Positions 36,967 through 44,862 of a stretch of DNA of 64,000 nucleotides are shown here, in pieces. Made by a program: the position numbers and the translations under genes. The DNA lies in assembly GCA_046542315.1 (NCBI GenBank), contig JBKHBO010000002.1, positions 26,447-90,446 on the forward strand, written 5' to 3'. The notes beneath the pieces are model-generated. The model ran no database searches. It saw nothing but the letters and a program-made list of their open reading frames with translations, and was not told the origin of the DNA. This DNA comes from PWPR01 sp046542315 (GTDB taxonomy: Bacteria; Bacillota; UBA994; PWPR01). Every line of letters begins with the position of its first letter. Positions within the stretch are counted from its first letter, which is position 1.

Positions 36967-37961
36967 TGGAATCAACAAGAGTATTTTTAAGGGGTCTTAA
37001 TGCAAGGATAGCTATTGAAAGATATGATGGACCACTTTACTATGCTTTATTTCCTCGAGCTCTAAAATATATGTGTAAGTGGGAAACTGGAGAAAAAGAA
37101 GATTTTGAAACTATGGAACAATGGCTATCAATGAATAATATAACAGAGCAAGAAAATGATATTCTTTACCCAAAAATCCCACTTCTAACTGCAGACGTAG
37201 CAAAGGAATACCAAAAGCGTATAACTGCTGAGTTAAAAGACGACTTGTGTGGTCTTGAGCATATAAGGAAAATAAAGGATAAATTTGAAAATTGGGATGA
37301 GGTTGGGTATAATTTTGTATCTCAGATTATTCTGGGTGTTTTATGGTTCAATGCTTGGATGAAATCAAGTGATCATCCAGATGAACCTGCAGCTTTAATA
37401 ATAACAGATATTGATTTAAGCCCTGTATTTATAAATGGCATAGTTCCTCTTAAAGGTAATGAAATTATATCATACTGGCAAACTAATCAATTAGGTCATC
37501 CTGATACATTAAATGATACTTTAAATGATAAAGCAGTAATAAAGTCTTTAGAATCAATTAATCAAGATTATACATTTACGGCATATGAAAATGCATTGGT
37601 ATTATTAAATAGATTAAAAGCTTACAAGACTAAAACTGGTGATGCTAATATTGCAGTACCATATATAGATCTGCCAAAAATTACTTTAGAAGATGTTAAA
37701 AAGTGTAAGACAGAATTATCAGATTTAACTAAACACTTTATATCAAAAATTGAAAAATTAGATAAAATAGCTAGAGAATTTTATGAGAATAGACAAGCTA
37801 TTTTGAAAAAGATTGATTATCATAACTATAGAAATATGATATTTTTAGTATACAAATATTGTGTTATTGATGAATATAACAAGAATGAAATATTCATTGA
37901 AGGAAAACTAGCTAAAGATACCAAAAAAATTAAACCCAGTCCTCAGTGGACCATGTTATAG
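36966..37961 (+). CDS. Unknown 331-aa protein, GlmL-cluster gene 3
   Basis: No family recognised. The sequence is soluble, mixed alpha/beta in appearance, and ends in a lysine-rich, helical region (about residues 245-300) followed by a short basic tail. Notable short blocks are FLRGLNARIAIERYDGPLYY at the N-terminus, and FNAWMKSSDHPDE and YWQTNQLGHPDT in the middle. The start overlaps the previous stop by 1 base (TAATG), so it is translated as part of the same unit. The histidine and aspartate residues are not arranged in a motif I can name. Confidence 0.55.
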   Translation: MESTRVFLRGLNARIAIERYDGPLYYALFPRALKYMCKWETGEKEDFETMEQWLSMNNITEQENDILYPKIPLLTADVAKEYQKRITAELKDDLCGLEHIRKIKDKFENWDEVGYNFVSQIILGVLWFNAWMKSSDHPDEPAALIITDIDLSPVFINGIVPLKGNEIISYWQTNQLGHPDTLNDTLNDKAVIKSLESINQDYTFTAYENALVLLNRLKAYKTKTGDANIAVPYIDLPKITLEDVKKCKTELSDLTKHFISKIEKLDKIAREFYENRQAILKKIDYHNYRNMIFLVYKYCVIDEYNKNEIFIEGKLAKDTKKIKPSPQWTML

Positions 37962-37974
37962 GAGGAGTGAAATA

Positions 37975-38121
37975 ATGGGATTTTTTGATAAAATAAAAGA
38001 GATAATTTTAGGGAAGCCTGTTACAGGAGTAGCTATAATTTCTGATGTAGAAGAAGTTGAACATTACTTAGAAGAAATTGTAGATGAAGCTTTAGAGGAA
38101 AAACAAAAAAATAATAGGTAG
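37975..38121 (+). CDS. Unknown 48-aa small protein, GlmL-cluster gene 4
   Basis: A 48-codon ORF with a strong AGGAGGAG site 7 bases before its ATG, lying 13 bases after the 331-aa gene. The protein begins with an amphipathic MGFFDKIKEIILGKP segment and ends in a highly acidic helix with many Glu (DVEEVEHYLEEIVDEALEE). The close spacing, good ribosome binding site and coherent composition support a real gene. The function is unknown; it may be a small partner of the GlmL-cluster proteins. Confidence 0.65.
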   Translation: MGFFDKIKEIILGKPVTGVAIISDVEEVEHYLEEIVDEALEEKQKNNR

Positions 38122-38147
38122 GTCCCTAAATGAAAGAAGCGATATAA

Positions 38148-39062
38148 TTGTTAAAAGAATATAAACCATATATTTCAGGCCTTATATATTCATCTATATT
38201 TGGTCTGTCTTTTATGGTAACAAAAAATGTCTTAGATCATATAAAACCATTTCATTTTTTAGGGCTGCGATTTTTAATTGCTGCTCTTTTAATGACATTA
38301 CTCATACAGCTTAAAATAGTTAAAGTCAATTACAAAAATAAAAGCATTAAGCCTATACTATTTTTGTCACTGTTACAACCAATAACCTACTTCACGGGTG
38401 AAATATATGGAGTTAAGAATATAACTTCTTCCCAAGCAGGGATGATGATTGCACTAATTCCGATATTTGTAACAATATTCAGTGCTATTTTCCTAAAAGA
38501 ATATGTTAATTTTAAGCAGGTAATATGCATCATATCTTCAGTTGCAGGGGTATTAATAATCACTTTAATGCAAAGTGGTGTTAATGGTGATAGTAAACTG
38601 ATTGGCTATGTGTTTATCATGGGAGCAGTCTTAGCAGGAGCAGGTTTTAGTGTTTCTTCAAGAAAGTTATCAATTAATTATAAACCTTTTGAGCTAACCT
38701 ATATTATGATGATTGTAGGCGCAATATTTTTTAATATTTTAGGTATTTCTCAAGTGGGAGCAAGTAATTATTTTGAACCTTTTATGGATACTAATGTTAT
38801 AACAGCCTTGTTGTATTTGGCATTCTTATCTTCGATTATAGCTTTTGGATTATTGAATTATACACTCTCTAAAATCCCTGCTGCTAGAGCTTCTCTATTT
38901 GCAAACTTAACAACTATAATATCGATAGTTGCTGGAGTAGTTTTTAGAGGAGAACCATTTTATTGGTTTCATTTTATCGGGGGGCTAATGATCATATTAG
39001 GAGTAATTGGTGTTAATAAGTTTGCTAGAAAAACAACTGTTAAATACTTAGGAGAGAAGTAG
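38148..39062 (+). CDS. EamA/DMT-family transporter
   Basis: Drug/metabolite transporter superfamily protein with about ten membrane helices in two EamA halves. Recognisable parts are GLSFMVTKNVLDHIKPFHFLGLR near the start (in two pieces: GLSFMVTKNV and HFLGLRFL), TSSQAGMMIALIPIFV, and the second-half AARASLFANL. It is probably an exporter of small metabolites or amino acids. The start is TTG 38148 with a weak AGAAG site. Its 3' end overlaps the convergent LysE-type gene by 15 bases. It lies 26 bases after the 48-aa gene, so it might belong to that operon. Confidence 0.85.
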   Translation: MLKEYKPYISGLIYSSIFGLSFMVTKNVLDHIKPFHFLGLRFLIAALLMTLLIQLKIVKVNYKNKSIKPILFLSLLQPITYFTGEIYGVKNITSSQAGMMIALIPIFVTIFSAIFLKEYVNFKQVICIISSVAGVLIITLMQSGVNGDSKLIGYVFIMGAVLAGAGFSVSSRKLSINYKPFELTYIMMIVGAIFFNILGISQVGASNYFEPFMDTNVITALLYLAFLSSIIAFGLLNYTLSKIPAARASLFANLTTIISIVAGVVFRGEPFYWFHFIGGLMIILGVIGVNKFARKTTVKYLGEK

Positions 39063-39641
39063 CTTAATACCAAAATATAATAATATTATAGCAGATACTT
39101 TATTTAATAATCTTTGTGAATTAGCAGTTATTTTATTCTTACTTAAATGAATAAAGATAGCTAGGCTACTAAACCAAATAATAGAAGAACTTGAAAAACC
39201 AATTATAAACATAGTCCTATCTGCATTATTTGAAATAGTAGAGTACATACTGCCAAGTATAATTGACCCATCCAATATTGCTTGTGGATTTAACCAGGCA
39301 ATTACAAATGGAGTAATTAATAACTTAGATTTATTTGCTATGGTATCTTTACTACTAGAATCAACTTGGCTATTCCATATGCTGTATGAAATAAAAAGAA
39401 TAGCTATAAATCCTATGTAAGACATAGCTGATGATGCATTTGGAATTTGGGTAATAATACTTCCTATACCCAAAAAACAGAATATTGCTAAACTAACATC
39501 ATTAATTATTGTAAGTACAATTGTAATAAGCAAATCTTTTCTATTATAATTTATCGCACTATTTATGATATACATATTTTGCATTCCAATAGGAGCAACA
39601 TAAGCAAATCCCATGAGAAAGCCATGTAAAATTAAGTTCAA
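39048..39641 (-). CDS. LysE/ArgO-family amino-acid exporter
   Basis: LysE-family exporter of about 197 aa with five to six hydrophobic segments. The N-terminal family signature is AYVAPIGMQNMYIINSAI. LysE and ArgO export basic amino acids; the substrate here is unknown. GTG 39650 is in frame, but GGTGA overlaps it; TTG 39641 has proper spacing from that site and fits the family's short N-terminus. TATAAT lies about 20 bases upstream on the minus strand. It is convergent with, and overlaps, the EamA gene. Confidence 0.85.
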   Translation of the reverse strand: MNLILHGFLMGFAYVAPIGMQNMYIINSAINYNRKDLLITIVLTIINDVSLAIFCFLGIGSIITQIPNASSAMSYIGFIAILFISYSIWNSQVDSSSKDTIANKSKLLITPFVIAWLNPQAILDGSIILGSMYSTISNNADRTMFIIGFSSSSIIWFSSLAIFIHLSKNKITANSQRLLNKVSAIILLYFGIKLLLS

Positions 39642-39706
39642 TTTAATCACCTAAACTGTATTATAACAAAATATTAGTATAAATATATATGAAAAGGGGT
39701 AAAATA

Positions 39707-40837
39707 ATGGATTTTAATAGTGTTAGAAGCCTTGCACCGATGGTAGATAAAGTCACATATCTAGAAACTCCAGCAAGAGGTTTATACGTAAAGCCAGTAG
39801 CTGAATATGCTCATAATGCTATTACTGGATGGGAAAATTTTGATGTAGATATAACTAACGATAAGTTAAGAAAAGATGTTAACCAAAAGGTAGCAAAACT
39901 TTTGAAAGTAGATGCAAAAAATGTAACCTGCACTAATTGCACATCACATGGGTTAAGTATAATTGCTAATTCTTTTCCTTGGAAAGAAAATGACAATCTA
40001 ATCATATCTGAATCAGAACACCCAAACAATTTCTATCCTTGGGCACAGCTAAAGAATAAAGGTGTTAATATCAAAATAGCCAAATCAGAAAACGGTTTTA
40101 TAGACATCAATAATATCATTTCTTTAGTTGATGATAATACTAAGGTTATTGCAGTGTCGTTAGTCAGCTTTTATCCAGGTGCTTATAACGATGTTAAAAA
40201 ACTAAAAGAGTTATTAAAAAATAAACAAGTATATATCGTATTAGACGTTATTCAAGCATTTGGATTCTTGCCTATATATCCGGAAGAATTAGGAGTAGAT
40301 GCGCTAGCAACTGCTTCTTACAAAGGTTTAATGTCACCTCATGGTGGAGGAGTTATGTACGTTAACGATGATTTGCTTCACTTACTTTCCCCGGATGAGG
40401 TCACTATGCTTAATGTTTCTGATAGGGGGTTATTCCCGGTACTTGATTATTCTTTAATATCATCAGCTGATAAACTACAACCCATGCCTATTAATATTTC
40501 ACAATTGGCTTCAATGAGTGCAGCGCTGGATATAATTCTTGATTTAGGAATTGAAGAAATAGGGACTCATTTAAACAAGCTAGCAAAAGCGATGATAATA
40601 GGCCTTAATAAAATAGGAATAGAAACAAAATTGTCTGCAGATGATCCAAGATTAAAGCATATTGTATGCTTTGATAAAGAAGATGCAAAAGAGTTAGAGG
40701 ACTTTGCTAGAGAGAATAAGCTGTATTTAAGCGCAAGAAGAACAGGTATTAGAATGGGGTTTCATATTTATAATAATATGAATGATGTAGAGAGAGCATT
40801 AGATATAATAGCAAAATATTATAAAAAGGCACGATAA
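39707..40837 (+). CDS. Class V aminotransferase (cysteine desulfurase-like)
   Basis: PLP-dependent fold type I enzyme of 376 aa. The Schiff-base lysine is K206 in ATASYKGLMSPHGGG. The PLP aspartate block is YIVLDVIQAFG, and ESEHPNNFYPW and SLVSFYPG match the cysteine desulfurase/selenocysteine lyase branch. The exact substrate cannot be assigned; isolated genes of this type act on diverse amino acids. ATG 39707 follows AAAAGGGG. The stop codon lies inside the terminator loop. Confidence 0.8.
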   Translation: MDFNSVRSLAPMVDKVTYLETPARGLYVKPVAEYAHNAITGWENFDVDITNDKLRKDVNQKVAKLLKVDAKNVTCTNCTSHGLSIIANSFPWKENDNLIISESEHPNNFYPWAQLKNKGVNIKIAKSENGFIDINNIISLVDDNTKVIAVSLVSFYPGAYNDVKKLKELLKNKQVYIVLDVIQAFGFLPIYPEELGVDALATASYKGLMSPHGGGVMYVNDDLLHLLSPDEVTMLNVSDRGLFPVLDYSLISSADKLQPMPINISQLASMSAALDIILDLGIEEIGTHLNKLAKAMIIGLNKIGIETKLSADDPRLKHIVCFDKEDAKELEDFARENKLYLSARRTGIRMGFHIYNNMNDVERALDIIAKYYKKAR

Positions 40838-40854
40838 ATTCGTGCCTTTTTTTT
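40828..40854. terminator. Bidirectional terminator between aminotransferase and tnaA
   Basis: GGCACGA 40828-40834 pairs with TCGTGCC 40840-40846, loop TAAAT, followed by eight T. A run of A on the left side gives a U tract on the minus strand as well. The upstream gene's stop codon sits in the loop. Confidence 0.85.
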
Positions 40855-42229
40855 ACTCTAATTTTTCGAACTCAGCAGTAAAATGCCTTAAAATGTCTGA
40901 CTCATATGTAATCTTCAAACCTGTTATAGTTTTTCTTCTATCATAGATATTTTTTAATCCATTAACAACAACATCCATATGATTATTTGTATAAACTCTT
41001 CTTGGAATAGTTAATCTTAGTAGTTCTAATTCTGGATAATCATGATCCCCAGTTTCTGGATCTCTACCAGCTAAAACTGTACCAATTTCAACACCTCTAA
41101 CTCCTGCTTCAATATATAATTCAACGCCTAATGCTTGTGCAGGAAACTGGTCTTGAGATAAGTGAGGCAAGAATCTCTTTGCATCAATATAAATTGCATG
41201 TCCTCCTGGGGGCTCAATTATCGGTATGCCAGATTCTAAAAGATTGTTACCAAGATACTTTATTTGACCTATCCTATAAGATAAATAACTCTCTTCAACA
41301 ACTTCTTGTAAGCCACGAGAAATAGCTTCTAAGTCTCTTCCAGCTAGGCCACCATATGTAGGAAAACCTTCAAATAATACTGCTAGAGAGCTGGCTAATT
41401 TGTATATATGTTCACCACGTAGAGCTAAAAACCCGCCTATATTGACAATTGCGTCTTTTTTAGCACTCATAGTACATCCATCAGCATAACTAAACATTTC
41501 TTTGACGATTTCTTTTATTGATATACTTTTATATTTTTCTTCTCTTTCTTTAATGAAGTATGCATTTTCAGCAAATCTACATGCATCAATGTAAAAAGGT
41601 AAATCATACTTTCTAGCAATCTGGCTCACACCTTTGATGTTTTCCATTGACACTGGTTGGCCTCCACCACTATTACAGGTAATAGTCAAAAGAATGAGTG
41701 GAATAACCTCAGTCCCTTTATCTTTAATAAAACTTTCTAGTTTCTCTAGATCCATATTTCCTTTAAAAGGATGATTAGAAGTTGGATCAAAAGCTTCATC
41801 AATTACTAAGTCAACAGGGCGTCCTTTTTTATGCAATACATGTGCTTTAGTCGTGTCAAAGTGCATGTTATTAGGTATATAATTATTCTCTTTTACTAAG
41901 ATAGACAATAGTAAGTTTTCAGCTGCTCTGCCTTGATGTGTTGGAACAAAGTATGGAAATCCTAGTATATCAGCAATAGTTTCTTTTAAGTTATAGAAAT
42001 TTCTGCTTCCTGCATAGGATTCATCGCCCAACATAATTCCAGCCCATTGATAATCGCTCATTGCATTAGTCCCACTATCAGTTAATAAGTCAATGTAGAC
42101 TTGGTTTGATTTAAGGCTAAAAAGATTATATTTAGCTTCTTTAATGAATTGTTTTCTTTCTTCTTTTGTTGTCATTTTGATTGGTTCTACGACCTTTATC
42201 TTAAATGGCTCTGCAGGGTAATTGTTCAA
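40853..42229 (-). CDS. tnaA: Tryptophanase
   Basis: PLP lyase of the tryptophanase/tyrosine phenol-lyase family: tryptophan to indole, pyruvate and ammonia. YIDLLTDSGTNAMSD, PTHQGRAAEN, ITCNSGGGQPVSM and SYADGCTMSAKKD (PLP lysine) are conserved. Two positions separate the enzymes: FDTTKAH has Asp where phenol-lyase has Thr, and VEIGT has Ile where phenol-lyase has Arg. Both favour tryptophanase. TTG 42229 is chosen because AAAGGA (42244-42239) abuts ATG 42238. No TnaC-like leader with Trp was found upstream. Confidence 0.88.
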   Translation of the reverse strand: MNNYPAEPFKIKVVEPIKMTTKEERKQFIKEAKYNLFSLKSNQVYIDLLTDSGTNAMSDYQWAGIMLGDESYAGSRNFYNLKETIADILGFPYFVPTHQGRAAENLLLSILVKENNYIPNNMHFDTTKAHVLHKKGRPVDLVIDEAFDPTSNHPFKGNMDLEKLESFIKDKGTEVIPLILLTITCNSGGGQPVSMENIKGVSQIARKYDLPFYIDACRFAENAYFIKEREEKYKSISIKEIVKEMFSYADGCTMSAKKDAIVNIGGFLALRGEHIYKLASSLAVLFEGFPTYGGLAGRDLEAISRGLQEVVEESYLSYRIGQIKYLGNNLLESGIPIIEPPGGHAIYIDAKRFLPHLSQDQFPAQALGVELYIEAGVRGVEIGTVLAGRDPETGDHDYPELELLRLTIPRRVYTNNHMDVVVNGLKNIYDRRKTITGLKITYESDILRHFTAEFEKLE

Positions 42230-42310
42230 AAATATCATTCCTTTCAAGTAATATATATGTTTCTTTATTAGACATAAATTGCTAAAATCCTTTATTTACG
42301 AACATCATAC

Positions 42311-42339
42311 TTAATAAATCCAAATATTTCTTTTCACAA
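42311..42339 (-). promoter_or_regulatory. Possible promoter of tnaA
   Basis: On the minus strand TTGTGA (42339-42334) and TATTAA (42316-42311) are 17 bases apart. Each matches the sigma-A consensus at four of six positions. It lies about 80 bases upstream of tnaA in the region shared with the divergent peptidase gene. Confidence 0.35.
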
Positions 42340-42388
42340 TCTAATATCTTTAGTATTATGAATATATTAATATATGGGGGGAAGTTTG

Positions 42389-44353
42389 ATGAAACTAAAA
42401 CCAGATGATATTTTAAAATTCGAGGCATTAGGTGATCAACAATGGTCAATTAATGATGATTCCTTCATTTTTATAAGAAGAATTTATAAAGATGGTAAAG
42501 CAAAAACAGCAATGTTTAAACATTCACTCGATGGAAACGAAATTAAGCTAACAGATTATGATGATAATGCAACTAAACCTAAATTTTCTCCATGCGGAAA
42601 ATACATTGCTTTTATTAAGAAAAAAGAGAAAAAAAATGTATTGGCAGTTATGAATTATGAAACACAAGAAACAATTATCTTAAAAGAATATCAAGATATT
42701 TCAGGTATTCCCACTTGGTCACCAGATGGAAAGTATTTAGCTTTTCTAAAGAAAATAGAACTGCCAGACTATAGTTATAAAGGAAGCCCTAAAGAAGAGT
42801 ATAATGAATACGCATATGATGAGAAAATTAAAGTAATAACAGATATAAAATATAGATTTAACGACCAAGGTTACTTTGATAATAAAAAGAGTCAATTATT
42901 TGTTACTAGATTCAATAAATTTGCTTTTTCTAAAACAGAGAAAGTCACAGATTTTAAATTAGATGTTAAAAACCCTGTATTTAGTCAAGACAATAAATAT
43001 GTCTTCTTTTTAGCTAATCCTCACCAAGAGGGAAAGAAAAATTCTATTACTAATATTTATTCAATAAATATGGAGACAAAACTAGTAGAACTTAAAGTAA
43101 AAGGGAAGGGTCCTATTAGTAATTTACAAATTTCACCATGTGGAAAATACTTATCTTTTATTGCTCAAAATTATGATAATAGAAAATTGTGGTTTGATAA
43201 TTTGTATGTATATAAAATAGATGAGCAAAAGGAATTAATTGAAGTAAAAAATATCTCAAAAGATCTCGACAGAGTAGTTTGTAAGATACCTAGTAGTGGT
43301 GAAAGATATCCATCTTCATTACCTATGTATCAATGGAAAGATAATAGTAGTGGCTTTTATTTAATCTATCCTGAAAAAGGAGCTTCAACTTTAGCGGAGA
43401 TTGACTTATTTAGTAATAGAAAAAATATTTACCATGACTCTATGAAAACAGTGAGTTCTTTTGATGTTAAAGATAATGCCTTTTTGCTGTCTTTGGGAAG
43501 TCTTGAAAAACCAGATCAAATTTATAAACTAGATGAGAAGTTAGAAATCGTCATTGAAAGCAATAACTGGCTAAATAAGTATGAACTAGGTGAAGCAAAT
43601 AGGTTTAACTTCTTTGGAGATGACTATTTACCTATTGATGGATGGTATTTACGACCAAAGGATATAAATGAGCCAAACAAAACTATTCTATTTATTCACG
43701 GTGGACCTCATGGAATCTATGGAAGTAGCTTTATGTTTCAAGCCCAAATACTTGCTTCAAATGGTTTTACTGTAACTTATGTGAATCCACGGGGAAGTGC
43801 ATCTTATGGTATTGATTTTGCTAATACTGTCTATGAAGATTGGGGAGGAGCAGATTTTAGAGATATAATGGCAGGTGTAGATTACCTGATTGACAAAAAT
43901 ATTGCTGATAAAGATAGATTGGGAATAACTGGTTGGAGTTATGGTGGGTATATGACTTGTTGGAGTATATCTCAAACAAATAGATTTAAAGCAGCTATAG
44001 CTGGAGCTAGTGTAGTAGATCGTTATAGCATGTTTGGTACTAGTGATATTGGATATACATTTGGATTCTTCCACTTTGGAGGTACTCCGTGGCAAAATAG
44101 TCATAAGTTAATTGAAAGATCACCTCTTAATTATGCTTACAGAATAGACACTCCTCTTTTACTAGTGCATGGAGAAGAGGATTATAGATGTCCAATTGGT
44201 CAATCAGAAGAAATATATACTGCACTTAAATATCTAGAAAAAGAAGTAGTGCTTGTGAGATATCCAAATGAACCTCACGGGTTTAAGAAACCTTACCACT
44301 TAATTGATAGATATAACAGACTTTTAAGTTGGTTTAATTATTATATTAAATAG
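42389..44353 (+). CDS. S9C-type prolyl oligopeptidase / acylaminoacyl peptidase
   Basis: Serine peptidase with an N-terminal beta-propeller (WD40-like PD40 repeats such as FSPCGKYIAFIKK and WSPDGKYLAFLKK) and a C-terminal alpha/beta hydrolase domain. The nucleophile is S517 in GWSYGGY. The acid and base are in HGEEDYRCP and EPHGF. There is no signal peptide, so it is likely cytoplasmic and degrades oligopeptides, consistent with amino-acid fermentation. ATG 42389 follows GGGGGGAAG; the in-frame ATG 42374 overlaps that site. The product is 654 aa. Confidence 0.92.
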   Translation: MKLKPDDILKFEALGDQQWSINDDSFIFIRRIYKDGKAKTAMFKHSLDGNEIKLTDYDDNATKPKFSPCGKYIAFIKKKEKKNVLAVMNYETQETIILKEYQDISGIPTWSPDGKYLAFLKKIELPDYSYKGSPKEEYNEYAYDEKIKVITDIKYRFNDQGYFDNKKSQLFVTRFNKFAFSKTEKVTDFKLDVKNPVFSQDNKYVFFLANPHQEGKKNSITNIYSINMETKLVELKVKGKGPISNLQISPCGKYLSFIAQNYDNRKLWFDNLYVYKIDEQKELIEVKNISKDLDRVVCKIPSSGERYPSSLPMYQWKDNSSGFYLIYPEKGASTLAEIDLFSNRKNIYHDSMKTVSSFDVKDNAFLLSLGSLEKPDQIYKLDEKLEIVIESNNWLNKYELGEANRFNFFGDDYLPIDGWYLRPKDINEPNKTILFIHGGPHGIYGSSFMFQAQILASNGFTVTYVNPRGSASYGIDFANTVYEDWGGADFRDIMAGVDYLIDKNIADKDRLGITGWSYGGYMTCWSISQTNRFKAAIAGASVVDRYSMFGTSDIGYTFGFFHFGGTPWQNSHKLIERSPLNYAYRIDTPLLLVHGEEDYRCPIGQSEEIYTALKYLEKEVVLVRYPNEPHGFKKPYHLIDRYNRLLSWFNYYIK

Positions 44354-44354
44354 A

Positions 44355-44394
44355 AGGGAGGACATAGTTTAGTTATACTAGACTATAAATTATT
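44355..44394 (+). promoter_or_regulatory. Structured spacer between ribosome binding site and EVE-gene start
   Basis: A strong AGGGAGG (44355-44361) lies 33 bases before the ATG, too far for direct use. Between them TAGTTTAG 44365-44372 and CTAGACTA 44378-44385 can form an 8-bp stem with one G-U pair. Folding it would reduce the effective spacing to about 12 bases. No other ribosome binding site precedes the ATG. Confidence 0.45.
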
Positions 44395-44784
44395 ATGTGG
44401 TTATTAAAATCAGAACCAAACGATTATTCATATCAAGATTTAGTTAAAGAGGGAAAAACCAAATGGGATGGGGTTAAAAATCATCAGGCAGTTAATAATA
44501 TGAAAAAGATGGAAAAAGGTGAAAAAGTGTTTTTCTATCATACAGGAAGAAAACGTGAAATTGTTGGTGTATGTGAAGTAAGTAAAGAATCATATGATGA
44601 CGGTGAATATACAGTAGTAGAAGTAATGCCTGTCAAAGAGCTAGAAAATCCAGTTACTCTAAAAGAAATAAAAGAGGACGACTTTTTTTCTGATTGGGCT
44701 TTAGTTAGACAGGGAAGGCTTTCGGTTGTACCTGTTAAGAAGGAGTATTGGAATAAAGTAATTGAAATGTCTGAATCAAAATAG
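44395..44784 (+). CDS. EVE domain protein
   Basis: A 129-aa stand-alone EVE (PUA-like) domain, a fold that binds modified bases in DNA or RNA. The start MWLLKSEPNDYSYQDL is typical, and WDGVKNHQAVNNMKKM and GEKVFFYHTG are the conserved core. An upstream in-frame stop at 44365-44367 fixes the start at ATG 44395. It lacks a close ribosome binding site. It is downstream of the S9 peptidase and probably cotranscribed. No modification or restriction genes are nearby. Confidence 0.88.
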   Translation: MWLLKSEPNDYSYQDLVKEGKTKWDGVKNHQAVNNMKKMEKGEKVFFYHTGRKREIVGVCEVSKESYDDGEYTVVEVMPVKELENPVTLKEIKEDDFFSDWALVRQGRLSVVPVKKEYWNKVIEMSESK

Positions 44785-44807
44785 TATTATTTTGAAATTT
44801 TCTAAAT

Positions 44808-44848
44808 AGTAATACCGGCCCTAAAATTTTAGGGCCAGTATTACTTTT
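44808..44848. terminator. Long bidirectional terminator
   Basis: GGCCCTAAAA and TTTTAGGGCC (44817-44836) form a perfect palindrome. It is extended outward by AGTAATAC 44808-44815 pairing with GTATTACT 44838-44845 across one C-A mismatch, followed by TTT. It ends the EVE gene and the convergent amidohydrolase. Confidence 0.8.
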
Positions 44849-44862
44849 AAAGTACAAAACAG

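Noticed and set aside
40853..42229. Tyrosine phenol-lyase instead of tryptophanase
   Set aside because: The overall similarity is high, but the Asp in FDTT and Ile in VEIG favour tryptophanase.
42248..42388. Possible tna leader peptide upstream of tryptophanase
   Set aside because: Short ORFs exist on the minus strand (for example one starting MMFVNKGF), but none contains tryptophan and none pairs with a terminator.
43757..44104. A 115-aa open frame on the minus strand inside the S9 peptidase gene
   Set aside because: It overlaps the catalytic domain of a well-supported gene, has an unusual S/T/I-rich composition and no ribosome binding site. It is a shadow of the real frame.
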